64,000 bases of DNA from Rhizobium sp. 32-5/1 (lineage in GTDB: Bacteria; Pseudomonadota; Alphaproteobacteria; Rhizobiales; Rhizobiaceae). Location of the stretch: assembly GCF_029537235.1 (NCBI RefSeq), contig NZ_CP120638.1, forward strand, positions 1,240,001 through 1,304,000, written 5' to 3'. The notes below the pieces were generated by a model, which saw only the letters and a program-made list of their open reading frames with translations, had not been told where the DNA came from and searched no databases. Position numbers and translations under genes: made by a program. Positions within the stretch are counted from its first letter, which is position 1, and each line of letters opens with the position of its first letter. Of this stretch, positions 10,621 through 20,095 are shown piece by piece.

Positions 10621-12303
10621 GAATTGTTTCCTTCGTGGGAACCGTGCGGTGCCTGCTGGCTGCGCGGGAACCGGCGCGGACGCCCCCGCCGCCAGGCGCC
10701 GTCATCGGCCATCATATCGGTGAGCAGGCCTTCGCGCAGGCCGCGATCGGCAACGCGCATGCGCTCCGATGGCCAGCGGCGGCGAATGGCTTCGAGAATG
10801 GCGCAGCCGGCCAGAACCAGATCCGCCCGATCCGGGCCGATGCAGGGTTTGCCGCCCGCGCCGTAAAATCCCAGGACAGGAGCCGCGCCTGCATCGCCGT
10901 CACTTCGTCATCCGAAAGCCAGAGGCCATCGACCTTGCGCCGGTCGTAGCGCGGCAGATCGAGATGCACCCCGGCCAGCGTCGTCACCGTTCCCGATGTG
11001 CCGATCAGGTGAAAGCCAGCTTCTGGACTATTGTCGAGCAGATCGATGGCCGGGCAATCGAAATTGGCCAGCATGCCCTCGACCTCCTGCACCATCGCCT
11101 CGAACCCGTCAGGCGTGACATCCTGGCCGCCATGGCGCTCGGACAGCGTCACGACGCCGACCGGCAGCGAGGTCCAGTGGGTGATGTGATTGGCAAGCCG
11201 GCTGGAGCGGTTTTCGCCGATCTTGATCACGGCGATCTCCGAGGATCCACCGCCGATATCGAAGAGCACGACCGATTTCGTATCACGCCCGACCAGCGAC
11301 GAGCACCCGGAGACCGCAAGGCGCGCCTCCGTCTCGCGGTTGATGATCTCCAGTTCCAGACCCGTTTCGCTGAGCACGCGTTCCAGAAAGTCCTCGCCAT
11401 TGACGGCGGCACGCGCAGCTTCGGTGGCGATCAGCCGGCTGCGGCGGATATCGCGCATCTTGAGCTTGGCGGCGCAGATCTTCAGCGCCTCGATCGAGCG
11501 ATCCATCGCTTCCGGCGACAGCCGCCCGGATGCACCGAGCCCCTCGCCGAGCCGCACGATCCGCGAGAACGCATCGACGACGCGGAATTGCCCCGGCCGG
11601 GTCGGCTGGGCGATCAGAAGTCGGCAATTGTTGGTGCCAAGATCAAGCGCTGCATAAAGGGGGCGGAGACATCGGCAGACTGATGGGAAACATGCGGCGA
11701 CGCAGGAGACACAGCCTGCGACACCACGTTGCGCCAGCCTTCGAAACCGTGATGGGCACTGTGGCCATGCTGCGGCTTGCGCTCGTCCGCAAGGATCGCC
11801 GTCGGCACGGCCTTTGGCCGCTCGGACGAAAGCGTTGTCTGCGGCTTCTCGCCGTTCGCAAGCGGCCGGCCCTGCAGGCCGCGACGGTTGCGCTTCTTCT
11901 TGCCCTGGTGTGCAGCACTGCCCGCACCGGAATTGCCAGAACCGGAATTCGGACGCTGGTTTCCTGCCTGCCGCTGCGCGCCGGAATCCAAGGCGTTGCC
12001 GGACGCAGTTGCGCCGAACGCCTGCGCGTTGGCCAAGGGAGGTGTGCCATGCCCGGATTTGGACCGGCGGCGACGCTTGCGCTTGCGCAGCTGTTCGCCG
12101 TTATCTTTTACTTCGGGACGCCCTGCCTCACCGGCTAAGCCGGCGGGGCTGACATTCGCAGAAGGCTTGCGCGACGGATTGTGCCGTCTGCGTTTGCCCT
12201 TGCCGGAACGGGGCATAGTCTGCCCGTCGCTTCGGCCTGCTGCCGACGCCCCGGAAACGGACGGCTGTTCGCCGCTGTCGGGGTCTTTCACGTTTCTGTC
12301 CAT
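10617..12303 (-). pseudogene. ppx: Ppx/GppA exopolyphosphatase with long basic N-terminal extension; two frame breaks
   Basis: Three frame pieces form one protein of about 562 residues. The N-terminal 205 residues are low-complexity and basic (KGKRRRHNPS, RKRKRRRRSKSG). Adding a C to the run at 11659-11663 leads into PLYAALDLGTNNCRLLIAQP, the ASKHA phosphate-1 loop of Ppx/GppA. DIGGGSSE is the second phosphate motif and IGTSGTVTTLAG the third. A second missing C at 10845-10847 restores NPCIGPDRADLVLAG and ends at TGA 10617-10619, overlapping rlmE. The enzyme should hydrolyse terminal phosphate from polyphosphate or pppGpp. Both breaks are one-base losses in C runs, so the gene is probably intact in the organism. 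Confidence 0.88.
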
Positions 12304-12551
12304 TGCGCCGCGCGGAACTGTATGCCGCTCAAGGCGCTCTCTTGATTTTCGTTGGGCCGACTTTATCAGCGCTCCCCGATTTCGCCAAATTCTTTTTGCG
12401 CAAGGCGAAGACCGCGAAAACCCGATAAAACCATACCCTCAAAAGCTTTTCAGACCGCACCGAACTTTTTCCCAGAATCTATTTGCATCCGCCGCTGTTT
12501 TGTTTATAAGCCCGGCACACCGGCTGGGCGCCACGATTGCCCACGCAGCGT

Positions 12552-12625
12552 TGGGGAATAGGTTAACGGTAGACCCACGGACTCTGACTCCGTTAGTCCT
12601 GGTTCGAATCCAGGTTCCCCAGCCA
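12552..12625 (+). tRNA. tRNA-Gln (anticodon CTG)
   Basis: A complete 74-nt cloverleaf with CCA encoded. The acceptor arms are TGGGGAA and TTCCCCA. The D-arm starts TAGGTTAACGGTAGA. The anticodon stem ACGGA/TCCGT encloses CTCTGAC with CTG at the anticodon, and the T-arm CCTGG-TTCGAAT-CCAGG is intact. It is followed by G-CCA. The last 20 nt are repeated at 23141-23160, marking it as the integration site of the adjoining island; the tRNA itself is intact. Confidence 0.96.
12606..12625 (+). repeat. attL: 3' end of tRNA-Gln
   Basis: 20-nt direct repeat partner of 23141-23160 (19/20 identical; the difference is T versus C in the 3' acceptor strand). It covers half of the T-arm, the acceptor 3' strand and CCA. 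Confidence 0.75.
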
Positions 12626-12770
12626 ATTCTCCCCAAAAGCCCTTAATTCCTTGATTTTCCAGTCGTGCCGGATATCGTTTTGGCATCATTGGCGACCTGA
12701 TGCCCAGAGGTGATGCCCACGACGCTTGAGCGCGGTGGAGAAACCCTGGGCAAAAGACAGGGCATTCGTC

Positions 12771-13080
12771 ATGGCCGTGCGCCACGAGGTCGAGAATCTG
12801 ATCCGCCGCGGAAACATCTTCTATTAGCGGGCACGCGTCCCGGCCGCCTTCATCCACTGTCGGCCAGGCAGCCGCCTTTCACTCAGCCTTCATTGTTCAG
12901 ACCATGGAAAGGCTCAGATCATTGGCCGCAAGCTCAACACGCGGCTGGCTGAATTGAAGATGCATTCGAAGGACATGATGACGACCAGGCAGCAGCTACA
13001 ACTTCTGTTCGAACACGTGCGAGACAGAGAACTCGAGAGACTCGATGACATCAGCACCATGGCCAAGCGGAACGGGCGGC
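12771..13080 (+). pseudogene. Tyrosine integrase, decayed N-terminal remnant
   Basis: From ATG 12771 the frame reads MAVRHEVENLIRRGNIFY, then an in-frame TAG at 12825-12827. It continues RARVPAAFIHCRPGSRLSLS...DHGKAQIIGRKLNTRLAELK and on to ERDR-like residues near 13040. This resembles the N-terminal SAM-like region of phage-type integrases common in rhizobia, in which the TAG position is normally a Trp (TGG). The catalytic domain with its R-H-R-Y residues is absent; homology-like sequence fades near 13080. Its place directly beside the tRNA and reading away from it is as expected for an island integrase. Exact 3' limit is uncertain. Confidence 0.65.
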
Positions 13081-13255
13081 GACGTCCTCCAAATCACGGC
13101 AATGCCTGGAGCTCTGTAAAAAGACGGCTGGGGACCCACTCCTGCAAGACAATTCTTGTTGTCGATGACTCGAATGAGCCAAAAGCGGAGCCGCTTCCGG
13201 GGCGCCAAAGCACCAATCACTGCGTCAGCCCCAACCGATCATACCAGTTCGTGCG

Positions 13256-13645
13256 TCATGCTACCGAACGAATGTCTGTCTCCGTGAAGTCGTTGCCCTT
13301 GAATAGCAACGGCTCGTCAAAATCTCTGGCGAGAGCGTAAGCAAAACAGTCACCGAAATTCAGTCCAGCTTTGTGTCTGCCCTTTCCGAAATCGAGGAAT
13401 GCTTGTCGGGCCAGATGGCCCTGCTCGACGGTCACTGGCTCGATATCAATCGCCGCGCGGCGGAAGAAGGCATCGGCCTGCCTCATGCCTTCCAACCCGC
13501 GCTGCTTTTCGATCACCATGGACAATTCCAAATAGCTTGCCACGCTGATCCGGCTGGTTGCGGAATCATGGATCAGTTGCGTGAAGGCAGCAGCCTCCGG
13601 CTCACCATAGAGGATCGCCAGCATGGCGGAGGTGTCGATAATCAT
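13256..13645 (-). CDS. vapC: VapC-type PIN-domain ribonuclease toxin
   Basis: 129 residues with PIN-domain acidic residues in order: Asp4 in MIIDTSAMLAIL, a Glu in ASYLELSMVIEK, and the Asp in NFGDCFAYALARD, followed by the typical LLFKGNDF ending. VapC toxins cleave tRNA or rRNA when freed from their antitoxin. The ATG at 13645 overlaps the reconstructed antitoxin stop (ATGA), the usual toxin-antitoxin coupling. It lies within the tRNA-Gln island, where such a pair may help retain the element. Confidence 0.9.
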   Translation of the reverse strand: MIIDTSAMLAILYGEPEAAAFTQLIHDSATSRISVASYLELSMVIEKQRGLEGMRQADAFFRRAAIDIEPVTVEQGHLARQAFLDFGKGRHKAGLNFGDCFAYALARDFDEPLLFKGNDFTETDIRSVA

Positions 13646-13889
13646 TTCGGCAGGCCGTTCTCGTCATAGAGAAGCTCGGCGTGATCGGCATAAGGTCGCT
13701 TCAGATGGGCTGCGGCCCGGTCGGCGATTGCCAGAAGTTCTTCGACAGACGCCCTGCCTCTCTGTTTTCAATTTGCGCATATCGCTCCCGCAGAGCGTCG
13801 GTCACGACGCGGCTCATACTCAGCCCGGTCGCATGAGCAATCGCCTGAGCAAGGCGATGCGCTTCAGGATCTTTCACGTTCAGGCTCAT
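13642..13889 (-). pseudogene. vapB: VapB-type antitoxin (Psk/Phd-like), frameshifted
   Basis: The frame opens MSLNVKDPEAHRLAQAIAHA, the start of the 'type II toxin-antitoxin system VapB family antitoxin' group (short ribbon-type DNA-binding N-terminus). After IENRE the annotated frame runs out of family sequence. Adding one G near 13757-13758 restores GRASVEELLAIADRAAAHLK and ends ENGLPK at TGA 13642-13644, overlapping vapC. The intact protein would have 82 residues, with the toxin-wrapping tail at the C-terminus. If the frameshift were real, the antitoxin would lose that tail while the toxin remained intact, which is unlikely to be tolerated, so a sequence error is favoured. Confidence 0.75.
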
Positions 13890-14262
13890 GTGGAGACTCC
13901 ATTCTACCTAGTCAGCCAATTTTCTACCATTCCACCCCATTGTCCCACAGTGTCCAAGTGACATGCCGCATCAAAACAACTTCATTCATTCGCCCTGTTT
14001 GGACTAACGTTGTGAATTAACCGATTTCCGGGCGGCTCGGCGGCTCCGCATATTTCCTGGTGGAAGGGCGGCCAAGTCCATTTTGGGGCCGCGAGAGGAC
14101 AGTCCGATGTTGGGGTACCAAAAGGCGAGATCCGACATCCAAACATCTGGCGACGTGGTCCGGGTTTGGCCCGAAGCAGCCTTATGCGACCGAGACCATC
14201 CCCAAGTCACGGTCGCACAAGGATGTTTCGGTTGGCCAGCTTAGTGAGCGGCGCCAGCAACC
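13890..14262. other. Non-coding or decayed stretch in island
   Basis: No convincing gene, RNA or repeat seen. Open frames here are short, overlap on both strands and lack recognisable motifs. It may hold remnants of lost cargo and the vapBC promoter next to 13890. Confidence 0.5.
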
Positions 14263-14688
14263 TCAGTCATTTGAAGGAAGCATCTCGGGATTCCAGACAA
14301 TGTCCCATAGATGCCCGTCCGGATCACGGAAATAGCCTGCGTAGCCGCCGTAGAAGGTGGCAGTCGGGCTTTTAACGATCTCGGCTCCGGCGCGCTCTGC
14401 GGCATTCATCACCGCGTCGACCTCTTCCCTGGTCGAGACATTGTGGCCAATGGTGAACGCCGTGGGACTCGTCGGCTGTAGAGGCAACCCAGTGTCGTGA
14501 GAGACATCGCGCTGCGACCAAACCGCCAGCTTTAGGCCGCCAGCCAAATCGAAGAACGCGACTGCGCCATGTTCGAACTCTCGTCCTATAATCCCTTTGG
14601 TCGGCAAGCCGAGGCCATCGCGATAGAAGGTGACGGATTTTTCAAGATCAGCAACGCCAAGCGTCAAGACCGATATTCTAGCTTTCAT
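14263..14688 (-). CDS. VOC-family glyoxalase-like protein
   Basis: 141 residues from ATG 14688 (a second ATG two codons upstream at 14694 is too close to the AGGAG ribosome site). The start MKARISVLTLGVADLEKSV, then FYRDGLGLPT, and the end GYAGYFRDPDGHLWDIVWNP, are a textbook single VOC domain of the glyoxalase/bleomycin-resistance/dioxygenase superfamily. The metal-ligand Glu/His positions cannot be fixed by eye. Cargo gene of the tRNA-Gln island; no operon partner. Confidence 0.85.
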   Translation of the reverse strand: MKARISVLTLGVADLEKSVTFYRDGLGLPTKGIIGREFEHGAVAFFDLAGGLKLAVWSQRDVSHDTGLPLQPTSPTAFTIGHNVSTREEVDAVMNAAERAGAEIVKSPTATFYGGYAGYFRDPDGHLWDIVWNPEMLPSND

Positions 14689-15067
14689 GCCCATGCTCCT
14701 ACTATCGGCCTGCACACCATGCACAGGCCATCGTAGTCTTGGGCCGCCAGATAACAGCGGAAGGACCCACACTCGTGGGGGCCGGGCCAACCTTCCCGTG
14801 CCTAACCTGTTTTAGACGGTATCAGGCTAGCTTGTGAGGCCGCCATCGTCAAGAACATCGCCTGTGGCGGGCAGGCGACGTGACGCGGCCACGGAGCTAT
14901 GTCCGCTTTCGGGGCTGAGCGATGACGCCCTTTACGACCGAATTGAAAGGGCTAAGCGGAAGGTGGCTATCAAACCTTGCCTGTTGGCAGCAATTGGGCT
15001 CTTTAAGCATAACCATTTTACGAAAGATGCGGCTGAGCAAGTCCGCCGGTTGTCATAGGAGCCGCTG
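14689..15067. other. Intergenic stretch in island
   Basis: No gene recognised. A 74-codon plus-strand frame (14834-15058) has a plausible-looking helical end (DDALYDRIERAKRKVAIK) but no ribosome site or known family, and is not called. Confidence 0.4.
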
Positions 15068-15649
15068 TTGCAGAGTCTCAAAAATGGACGGTGGATCAAT
15101 AAGCCCACGAAAGCGAAAGCGTCGGATATCGACCTTTCCGTAACGACCGACCCCAACACCGATTTCTGGCGAGAGACACATTATGGCTTTGTCCGCGACA
15201 ACGGCCACTTCTACGCATTCCAGACCGAAGGTGATTTCACCGCCCAGGTTCGAGTCCAGGCACATTTCGAACATCTTTACGATCAGGCTGGCCTCATGGT
15301 CAGACTCGACGAAAGACGGTGGGTTAAGACCGGGATCGAGTTCTCGGACGGATATGGCTTGCTCGGCAGTGTGCTGACGGATGAAGCCTCTGATTGGGCC
15401 ACGGGGCGATATGACGGCGATCCATCAGATTTTTGGATAAGAGTAACCGTCCAGTGCGGCGTTTTAAGAATACAAGCGTCAGACGATGGGCAGACTTGGC
15501 CACTGGTCCGCCTCTGCCCATTCCCAAAAGCGGACCATTATTTTGTCGGCCCTATGTGCTGCACTCCCGAACGTGCAGGCTTGGATGTAAGGTTTAGTGA
15601 GTGGCAATTGGGGCGGGCCTTGGGCAAAGACCTCCATGACCTGACGTAG
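15068..15649 (+). CDS. DUF1349 domain protein (concanavalin-like)
   Basis: 193 residues beginning at a TTG (15068). Sequence such as WINKPTKA, then LSVTTDPNTDFWRETHYGF, RDNGHFYAF, YDQAGLMVRLDERRWVKTGIEF and FWIRVT, is characteristic of DUF1349 (PF07081), a beta-sandwich family related to concanavalin-A lectins and glucanases. A soluble protein with no signal peptide. Function in bacteria is unknown; carbohydrate binding is only suggested by the fold. Island cargo, flanked by gaps, probably monocistronic. Confidence 0.8.
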   Translation: MQSLKNGRWINKPTKAKASDIDLSVTTDPNTDFWRETHYGFVRDNGHFYAFQTEGDFTAQVRVQAHFEHLYDQAGLMVRLDERRWVKTGIEFSDGYGLLGSVLTDEASDWATGRYDGDPSDFWIRVTVQCGVLRIQASDDGQTWPLVRLCPFPKADHYFVGPMCCTPERAGLDVRFSEWQLGRALGKDLHDLT

Positions 15650-15884
15650 CCGCCGGAGCGCTTTGTTTAGAAGCCGCAGCGTCTACCTCGGGAGCGCAAA
15701 GCGGAAGTCATTCCACTTTTTGGTGAGGTGTTGAGTTTCAGCAGGATTTCAGCCGCTTTCCTTTTCACGTTAGCCCACCAGATCAGCGTAGCGAATTGTC
15801 CGACAATAATTTTATTCAGCGCAGGTGGATCACGGCGAAACGGAAAGATGGATCAAACTCTCACGAAAAGTAACATCCAGTCTC

Positions 15885-16658
15885 TCAATGCAGACCAAAC
15901 AATCCCAGCAGTTCCTCTCGCTGCCGGACGAAGCCGGGAGCGCTGCGGTCGCGTGGACGTGGTAGGTCGATGTCGATCAGCCTTGGCTCGCCGCCCTTTT
16001 CCCGTGGCAGGATCAGGATCCGGTCAGCGAGAAAGATCGCTTCTTCGAGATCGTGCGTGACCAGCACCGTCGTCACGTCCTCGTCTTTCCATATCCGCGC
16101 CAGCTCCTGCTGCATGCCTATCTTGGTCATGGCGTCGAGGGCCCCGAGGGGCTCATCAAGCAAGAGGATTTCCGGCTGGACAGCGAGCGCGCGGGCAATG
16201 CCGACGCGTTGCGCCATGCCGCCCGAAAGTTGCCGGGGATAGGCGATCTCGAAGCCGTTGAGCCCGACCAGATCGACATATCGTTGCGCGACAAGCCGAG
16301 CGTCGTCACGCGAAAGTCCTCTGGTCTCCAGACCGAAACCGATATTATCGATCACCGTCAGCCACGGCAGGAGCCGTGGTTCCTGAAAGATGACCGCACG
16401 CTCTGTGCCCACACCACGGACGCGTCTTCCGTCGATCAGCACATCGCCGCCGTCAGCCTCTTCCAAACCAGCAAGGATACGGAGAAGCGTTGTCTTTCCG
16501 GAACCACTCGCGCCTACGATCGCGAGGCTCTCGCCAGATCGGATGGTGAGATTAAAGTCCTTGAGGATCGGCAGTGGTTGACCGTTCAGGGTGAAGGTCT
16601 TGGAGAGATGACGAACCGTCACCTCTCCACGGATGCTGTTTGAAAGGGTCATCACCAC
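15885..16658 (-). CDS. ABC transporter ATP-binding protein, sulfonate/taurine/nitrate type
   Basis: 257 residues. Walker A GASGSGKT (49-56), the Q-loop at about 92, signature LSGGMAQR (144-151) and Walker B ILLLDEP (164-170) are complete. Overall resemblance is to SsuB/TauB/NrtD subunits (order: core Walker A, FQEPRLLPWLTV, switch His in TVLVTHDLEEA). It energises the uptake system made with the binding protein at 16662-17639 and the permease at 17684-18532; the three are on one strand with short gaps. Substrate is likely a sulfonate or related organosulfur compound, given the adjoining flavin monooxygenase. Confidence 0.88.
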   Translation of the reverse strand: MVMTLSNSIRGEVTVRHLSKTFTLNGQPLPILKDFNLTIRSGESLAIVGASGSGKTTLLRILAGLEEADGGDVLIDGRRVRGVGTERAVIFQEPRLLPWLTVIDNIGFGLETRGLSRDDARLVAQRYVDLVGLNGFEIAYPRQLSGGMAQRVGIARALAVQPEILLLDEPLGALDAMTKIGMQQELARIWKDEDVTTVLVTHDLEEAIFLADRILILPREKGGEPRLIDIDLPRPRDRSAPGFVRQREELLGLFGLH

Positions 16659-16661
16659 ACC

Positions 16662-17639
16662 TCAGTTGCTGGCCGTATCGGCGGAGTAGAGAATATCCTT
16701 GGCGGCCAGTTGCCCTTCCTTCAGCTTGCCTTCGCGCACCAGGACATCGATCCAGAACTGCAGATCACGATCCACAGCCTGGCCACCAGGGCGCACGCCA
16801 TAACCACGGAAGAACTTGGCGATCTCGGGATTTTCTCCGCGCTCAGCCAGCGCCTTGGCAAAAATCGCCTTGGTCTCCTCCGGATGCTCGCGCGCATAGT
16901 CGAGTGCGCGCTGTGACTGCTCGACAAAAACCTTGGCAGCGTCAGGATGTTTGGCGATGAAGTCTCGGCGCAGAACGATGAAGCCGCCGGCGATCTCGCC
17001 TAAAACATCAGTGTCATCGAAGATGGCCCGCAAACCGCCATTCTGCTTTGCAACGCCCTCGAAGGTCGTCTGCCAGTAACCGAAGGCCGAGACGTCAACC
17101 TGACCCGAGCGAAGGACCTGCTCGAGCTGCGGCCCCGGTACGACAATCTGGTTGGCGGCGTCGGTCGGAAGGCCGACGGAATGGAGCGCCTCACGGATGG
17201 TGTAGTCGAGATGGGCTCCGAGTGTGTTTACGGCGATGCTCTTGCCGGCGATATCCTTGATCTCCCTAATCGGGCTGTCTTCCAGCACATAGAATATGGA
17301 TTGCACCTCGTCGTTGATGCCATTCGAGGGATAGGCGGCGACGAAGTCGTTTCCGCCCACGATCGAGTTCAAGACCGCCGATGTCGCGGCACTGCCGATC
17401 TCGACATCGCCAGATGCGAGCGCAATCAGAGATGCCGGACCGCCTGTCGCGTAGCCGACATTTTCGACCGTGATGCCGGTGCCGTCGAAATAGCCGAGTT
17501 CAGCGGCGAGTTCGTAGGCGGACAACCCGCCCTGACTGGCGAGGTAGCGGAAATTAATGTCCTCGGCGGCAAATGCGGAACCGGGCAAGCCGATGGCAAT
17601 GGCAGCCGAAAGGAGAAGTTTGCGGGGAAGAAATGTCAT
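16662..17639 (-). CDS. ABC transporter substrate-binding protein, SsuA/NMT1 type
   Basis: 325 residues from ATG 17639, with a Sec signal peptide (RKLLLSAAIAIGLPGSAFAA, cleavage near residue 25). The mature part NFRYLASQGGLSAYELAAELGYFDG and the motifs ALASGDVEIGSAATSAVLN and VDVSAFGYWQTTFEG match the SsuA/TauA/NMT1 periplasmic fold. It delivers an organosulfur or similar ligand to the permease 44 nt upstream on the transcript (17684-18532). An upstream in-frame extension to 17708 is rejected because it precedes the signal peptide and overlaps spacer sequence. Confidence 0.88.
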   Translation of the reverse strand: MTFLPRKLLLSAAIAIGLPGSAFAAEDINFRYLASQGGLSAYELAAELGYFDGTGITVENVGYATGGPASLIALASGDVEIGSAATSAVLNSIVGGNDFVAAYPSNGINDEVQSIFYVLEDSPIREIKDIAGKSIAVNTLGAHLDYTIREALHSVGLPTDAANQIVVPGPQLEQVLRSGQVDVSAFGYWQTTFEGVAKQNGGLRAIFDDTDVLGEIAGGFIVLRRDFIAKHPDAAKVFVEQSQRALDYAREHPEETKAIFAKALAERGENPEIAKFFRGYGVRPGGQAVDRDLQFWIDVLVREGKLKEGQLAAKDILYSADTASN

Positions 17640-17683
17640 GGAATTTATCCTTTTCAGGTTGATGTTGTGTCGGGATGCGGTCG

Positions 17684-18532
17684 TTACTGGGGCAACGCCC
17701 AGCGGCAAAGCTTGCGCTGCAGGAGCACGAGGGCGGCGTTGGCGGCGAGCCCCATCAGTGCCAGGAGTAGGATGGCGGCAAACATCAGGGGTATCTGGAA
17801 GTTGTATTGAGCGTTCATCACCTGGAAGCCGATACCCTTGTTGGCGCCGATCATCTCGGCGGCAATCAGCAGCAGCAGCGCGGTAGTCGCCGACAGCCTC
17901 AAGCCAACGAAGATTGCTGGAACGGAGGCTGGCAGAACGACACGGCGAAAAATCGCGAGGGAGCCCGCGCCATAGGTGCGCGCCATCTCGATGAGCTTGG
18001 CATCGACTTCCTTCACACCGCCGATCGTTGACAGGAGAATAGGGAAGAGCGTCGCCCAGAAGATCACGAAAACCTTCGAGGCCTCGCCGAGACCCAGCAA
18101 GAGAATGAAGACGGGGTAGAGGGCGAGCGCCGAGGTCTGGCGGAAGAACTGCAGCAGAGGGTCAAGCGCCTGCTCGATGGCGCGCACCTGCCCCATGAAC
18201 AGTCCAAGCGGGATGCCAAGGGCGACAGCGGCAAGGAAAGCGATCCCTGACCTTTGCAAGCTGATCGCAATGTCGTCGATCAGCGCGCCTGACGAGATGC
18301 CCTTCCACAGGGCACCGATAATCTGGTCAAGTGGCGGAAAGACCGACGCATTGATCCAACCCACGTTGGTTGACACCTGCCAGAAGACCAGGAAGCCGAT
18401 CACGAGACCATAGCGCGACAGGATCGGAGCGGCGACCGCGGCGGTCTGTGCCAGCCATCGTGATGCATGGCCTTCCGGGTGGGAGACGCCGATCCCGTAG
18501 GCGCGGCCATGGTGGATATCCTCATAGGACAT
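17684..18532 (-). CDS. ABC transporter permease, SsuC/TauC type
   Basis: 282 residues with about six hydrophobic helices and the cytoplasmic EAA-like loop GVKEVDAKLIEMARTYGAGSL...FRRVVLPASVPAIFVGLR, the ATPase-coupling site of SsuC/TauC/NrtB permeases. The C-terminus ends LLQRKLCRWALPQ. Sits between the monooxygenase upstream (9 nt gap) and the binding protein downstream, so one transcript is expected. An N-terminal 30-residue hydrophilic lead (YEDIHHGRAYGIGVSHPEGH) is common in this group. Confidence 0.88.
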   Translation of the reverse strand: MSYEDIHHGRAYGIGVSHPEGHASRWLAQTAAVAAPILSRYGLVIGFLVFWQVSTNVGWINASVFPPLDQIIGALWKGISSGALIDDIAISLQRSGIAFLAAVALGIPLGLFMGQVRAIEQALDPLLQFFRQTSALALYPVFILLLGLGEASKVFVIFWATLFPILLSTIGGVKEVDAKLIEMARTYGAGSLAIFRRVVLPASVPAIFVGLRLSATTALLLLIAAEMIGANKGIGFQVMNAQYNFQIPLMFAAILLLALMGLAANAALVLLQRKLCRWALPQ

Positions 18533-18541
18533 GGCGGATCC

Positions 18542-19893
18542 TCACTCTGCGGCCTGGACGACCGACGCTTCGGCCGTCCAACGGTTGACGGGGAAAGGCA
18601 GGCCGAGGTTCTCGCGTAGTGTGCGGCCTTCGTAGACGGTACGGAACAGACCGCGACGCTGCAGCTCCGGAATGACAAGGTCTACGAAGTCGTTCAGGCC
18701 GGTAGGCAGCCATGGCGGGAGGATGTTGAAGCCGTCAGCCGCCTCGTTCTCAAACCAATCCTGAAGGGTGTCGACGATGTGCTCTGCGGTACCAACTATC
18801 GTGAAGTGACCGCGGGCCGAGGCGACCCATTGGTAGAGCTGGCGGATGGAGAAATTGTTCTCGTCCGCGATCTGGCGGATCAGCGCCTGTCGGCTCTTCA
18901 TACCTTCGGTTGGCGGAGCCGGCGGCAGTGGACCGTCGAGATCATAGCCGCGCAGGTCGAGTGTTCCGCCAGTCAGGCCATTGAGGAGCCCGATGCCGTC
19001 TTCTTCGACAATCAGCGAGGTCAGGCGATCATACTTCTCGCGCGCTTCGGCTTCGGTGCGACCGACAAAGGGGAAACTCCAGGCATTACGAGAACATGAT
19101 CGGGGTTGCGACCAAGACCACGCGCGCGGTTCTTGATATCGCGATAGAATTCCTGCGCCGTTTCGATGTGCTGATGCGCGGTGAAGATCACTTCTGCCGT
19201 CGCCGCCGCCAGCCCGCGTCCGTCGTCGGACTGGCCCGCCTGGACGATCACCGGATGCCCCTGACGCGAGCGTGACACGTTCAAGGGGCCCTTGACCTTG
19301 AAATGCTCGCCTTTGTGGCCGGCGTCGTGCAGTTTCGCCGGATCGAAGAAGACGCCGCTCTCCCTGTCCCGGATGAACGCGTCGTCTTCAAAGCTCTCCC
19401 ACAGTTTTTTCACCACCTCGACATGCTCCGCCGCACGCCTGTAGCGATCGGCATGTGGCAACTGGGTGTCACGATTGAAATTCTGAGCTGTGGCATCGCC
19501 CGTGGTGGTGACCACATTCCAGCCCGCGCGACCATCGGATATCAGGTCGAGCGACGCAAACTTGCGAGCGGTATTGTAGGGCTCTTCATAGGTCGTCGAC
19601 GCTGTCGCGATGAAGCCGAGATGCGTGGTGAAAGGTGCAAGGGCTGAGAACAGCGTTACAGGCTCGAATCCAGCAACGCGTGCATTACCGCCTTCCCGCG
19701 CACCGCCGTACCCGACGGCCAGATTGTCAGCCAGGAAGTATGCGTCGAATAGACCGCGCTCTGCTGTTTGCGCCAACTGCTTGTGAAACTCCAAGCTCAA
19801 GGCTCCGTCGACCGGCTGATCGGGATGTCGCCAGGAGGCGATGTGCTGTCCGCCGCCGGGCAGGAATGCTCCAAGTCTGATCTTGCGTGTCAT
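18542..19893 (-). pseudogene. LLM-class flavin-dependent monooxygenase (NtaA/SnaA/DszA type), frameshifted
   Basis: Together the two pieces make a 450-residue bacterial-luciferase-like monooxygenase: MTRKIRLGAFLPGGGQHIASWRHP, then FLADNLAVG, ATASTTYEEPYNTARKFASL, SDGRAGWNVVTT and QAGQSDDGRG. The NtaA/SnaA/DszA (xenobiotic, sulfone or aminopolycarboxylate) branch is indicated by GWNVVTT and VKGPLNVSRS. The frame breaks in the AAA run at 19074-19076 (TTT on the coding strand); one more T gives MPGVFPFVGRTEAEAREKYD, and the rest of the family sequence runs to the stop at 18542. The enzyme would use FMNH2 from the reductase at 20747-21286 to oxidise the imported substrate. Confidence 0.85.
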
Positions 19894-19941
19894 GGCTGAT
19901 CCTCTCTCAGTCAGGTGGTCGAATGAGAACAGCCTATATTG

Positions 19942-19963
19942 TCTATAATTTTTATGTAGAAAT
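19942..19963. promoter_or_regulatory. Candidate shared operator, copy A (TCTATA...TTAT..AGAAAT)
   Basis: TCTATAATTTTTATGTAGAA and two further bases, in an AT-rich gap upstream of the monooxygenase start (19893). A similar element lies upstream of the reductase (see 21366-21385). Such resemblance could mark one regulator, for example a LysR-type sulfur regulator, but no such regulator gene is in the window. Confidence 0.35.
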
Positions 19964-20095
19964 AGAATTGCAAAAATCTCTGCTGCTGGCGAATTGATTT
20001 CCGGCGAGAGCGTTCAATGCGAACAAGCCTGCTGCACAATTCGAAACGGCGTAAATCCACGATCAGAACAGGCGAACAGGGCTTGAATGATTAAT

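Noticed and set aside
12954..13340. 128-codon plus-strand frame beginning at MKMHSKDMM
   Set aside because: It is the continuation of the decayed integrase frame, not an independent gene.
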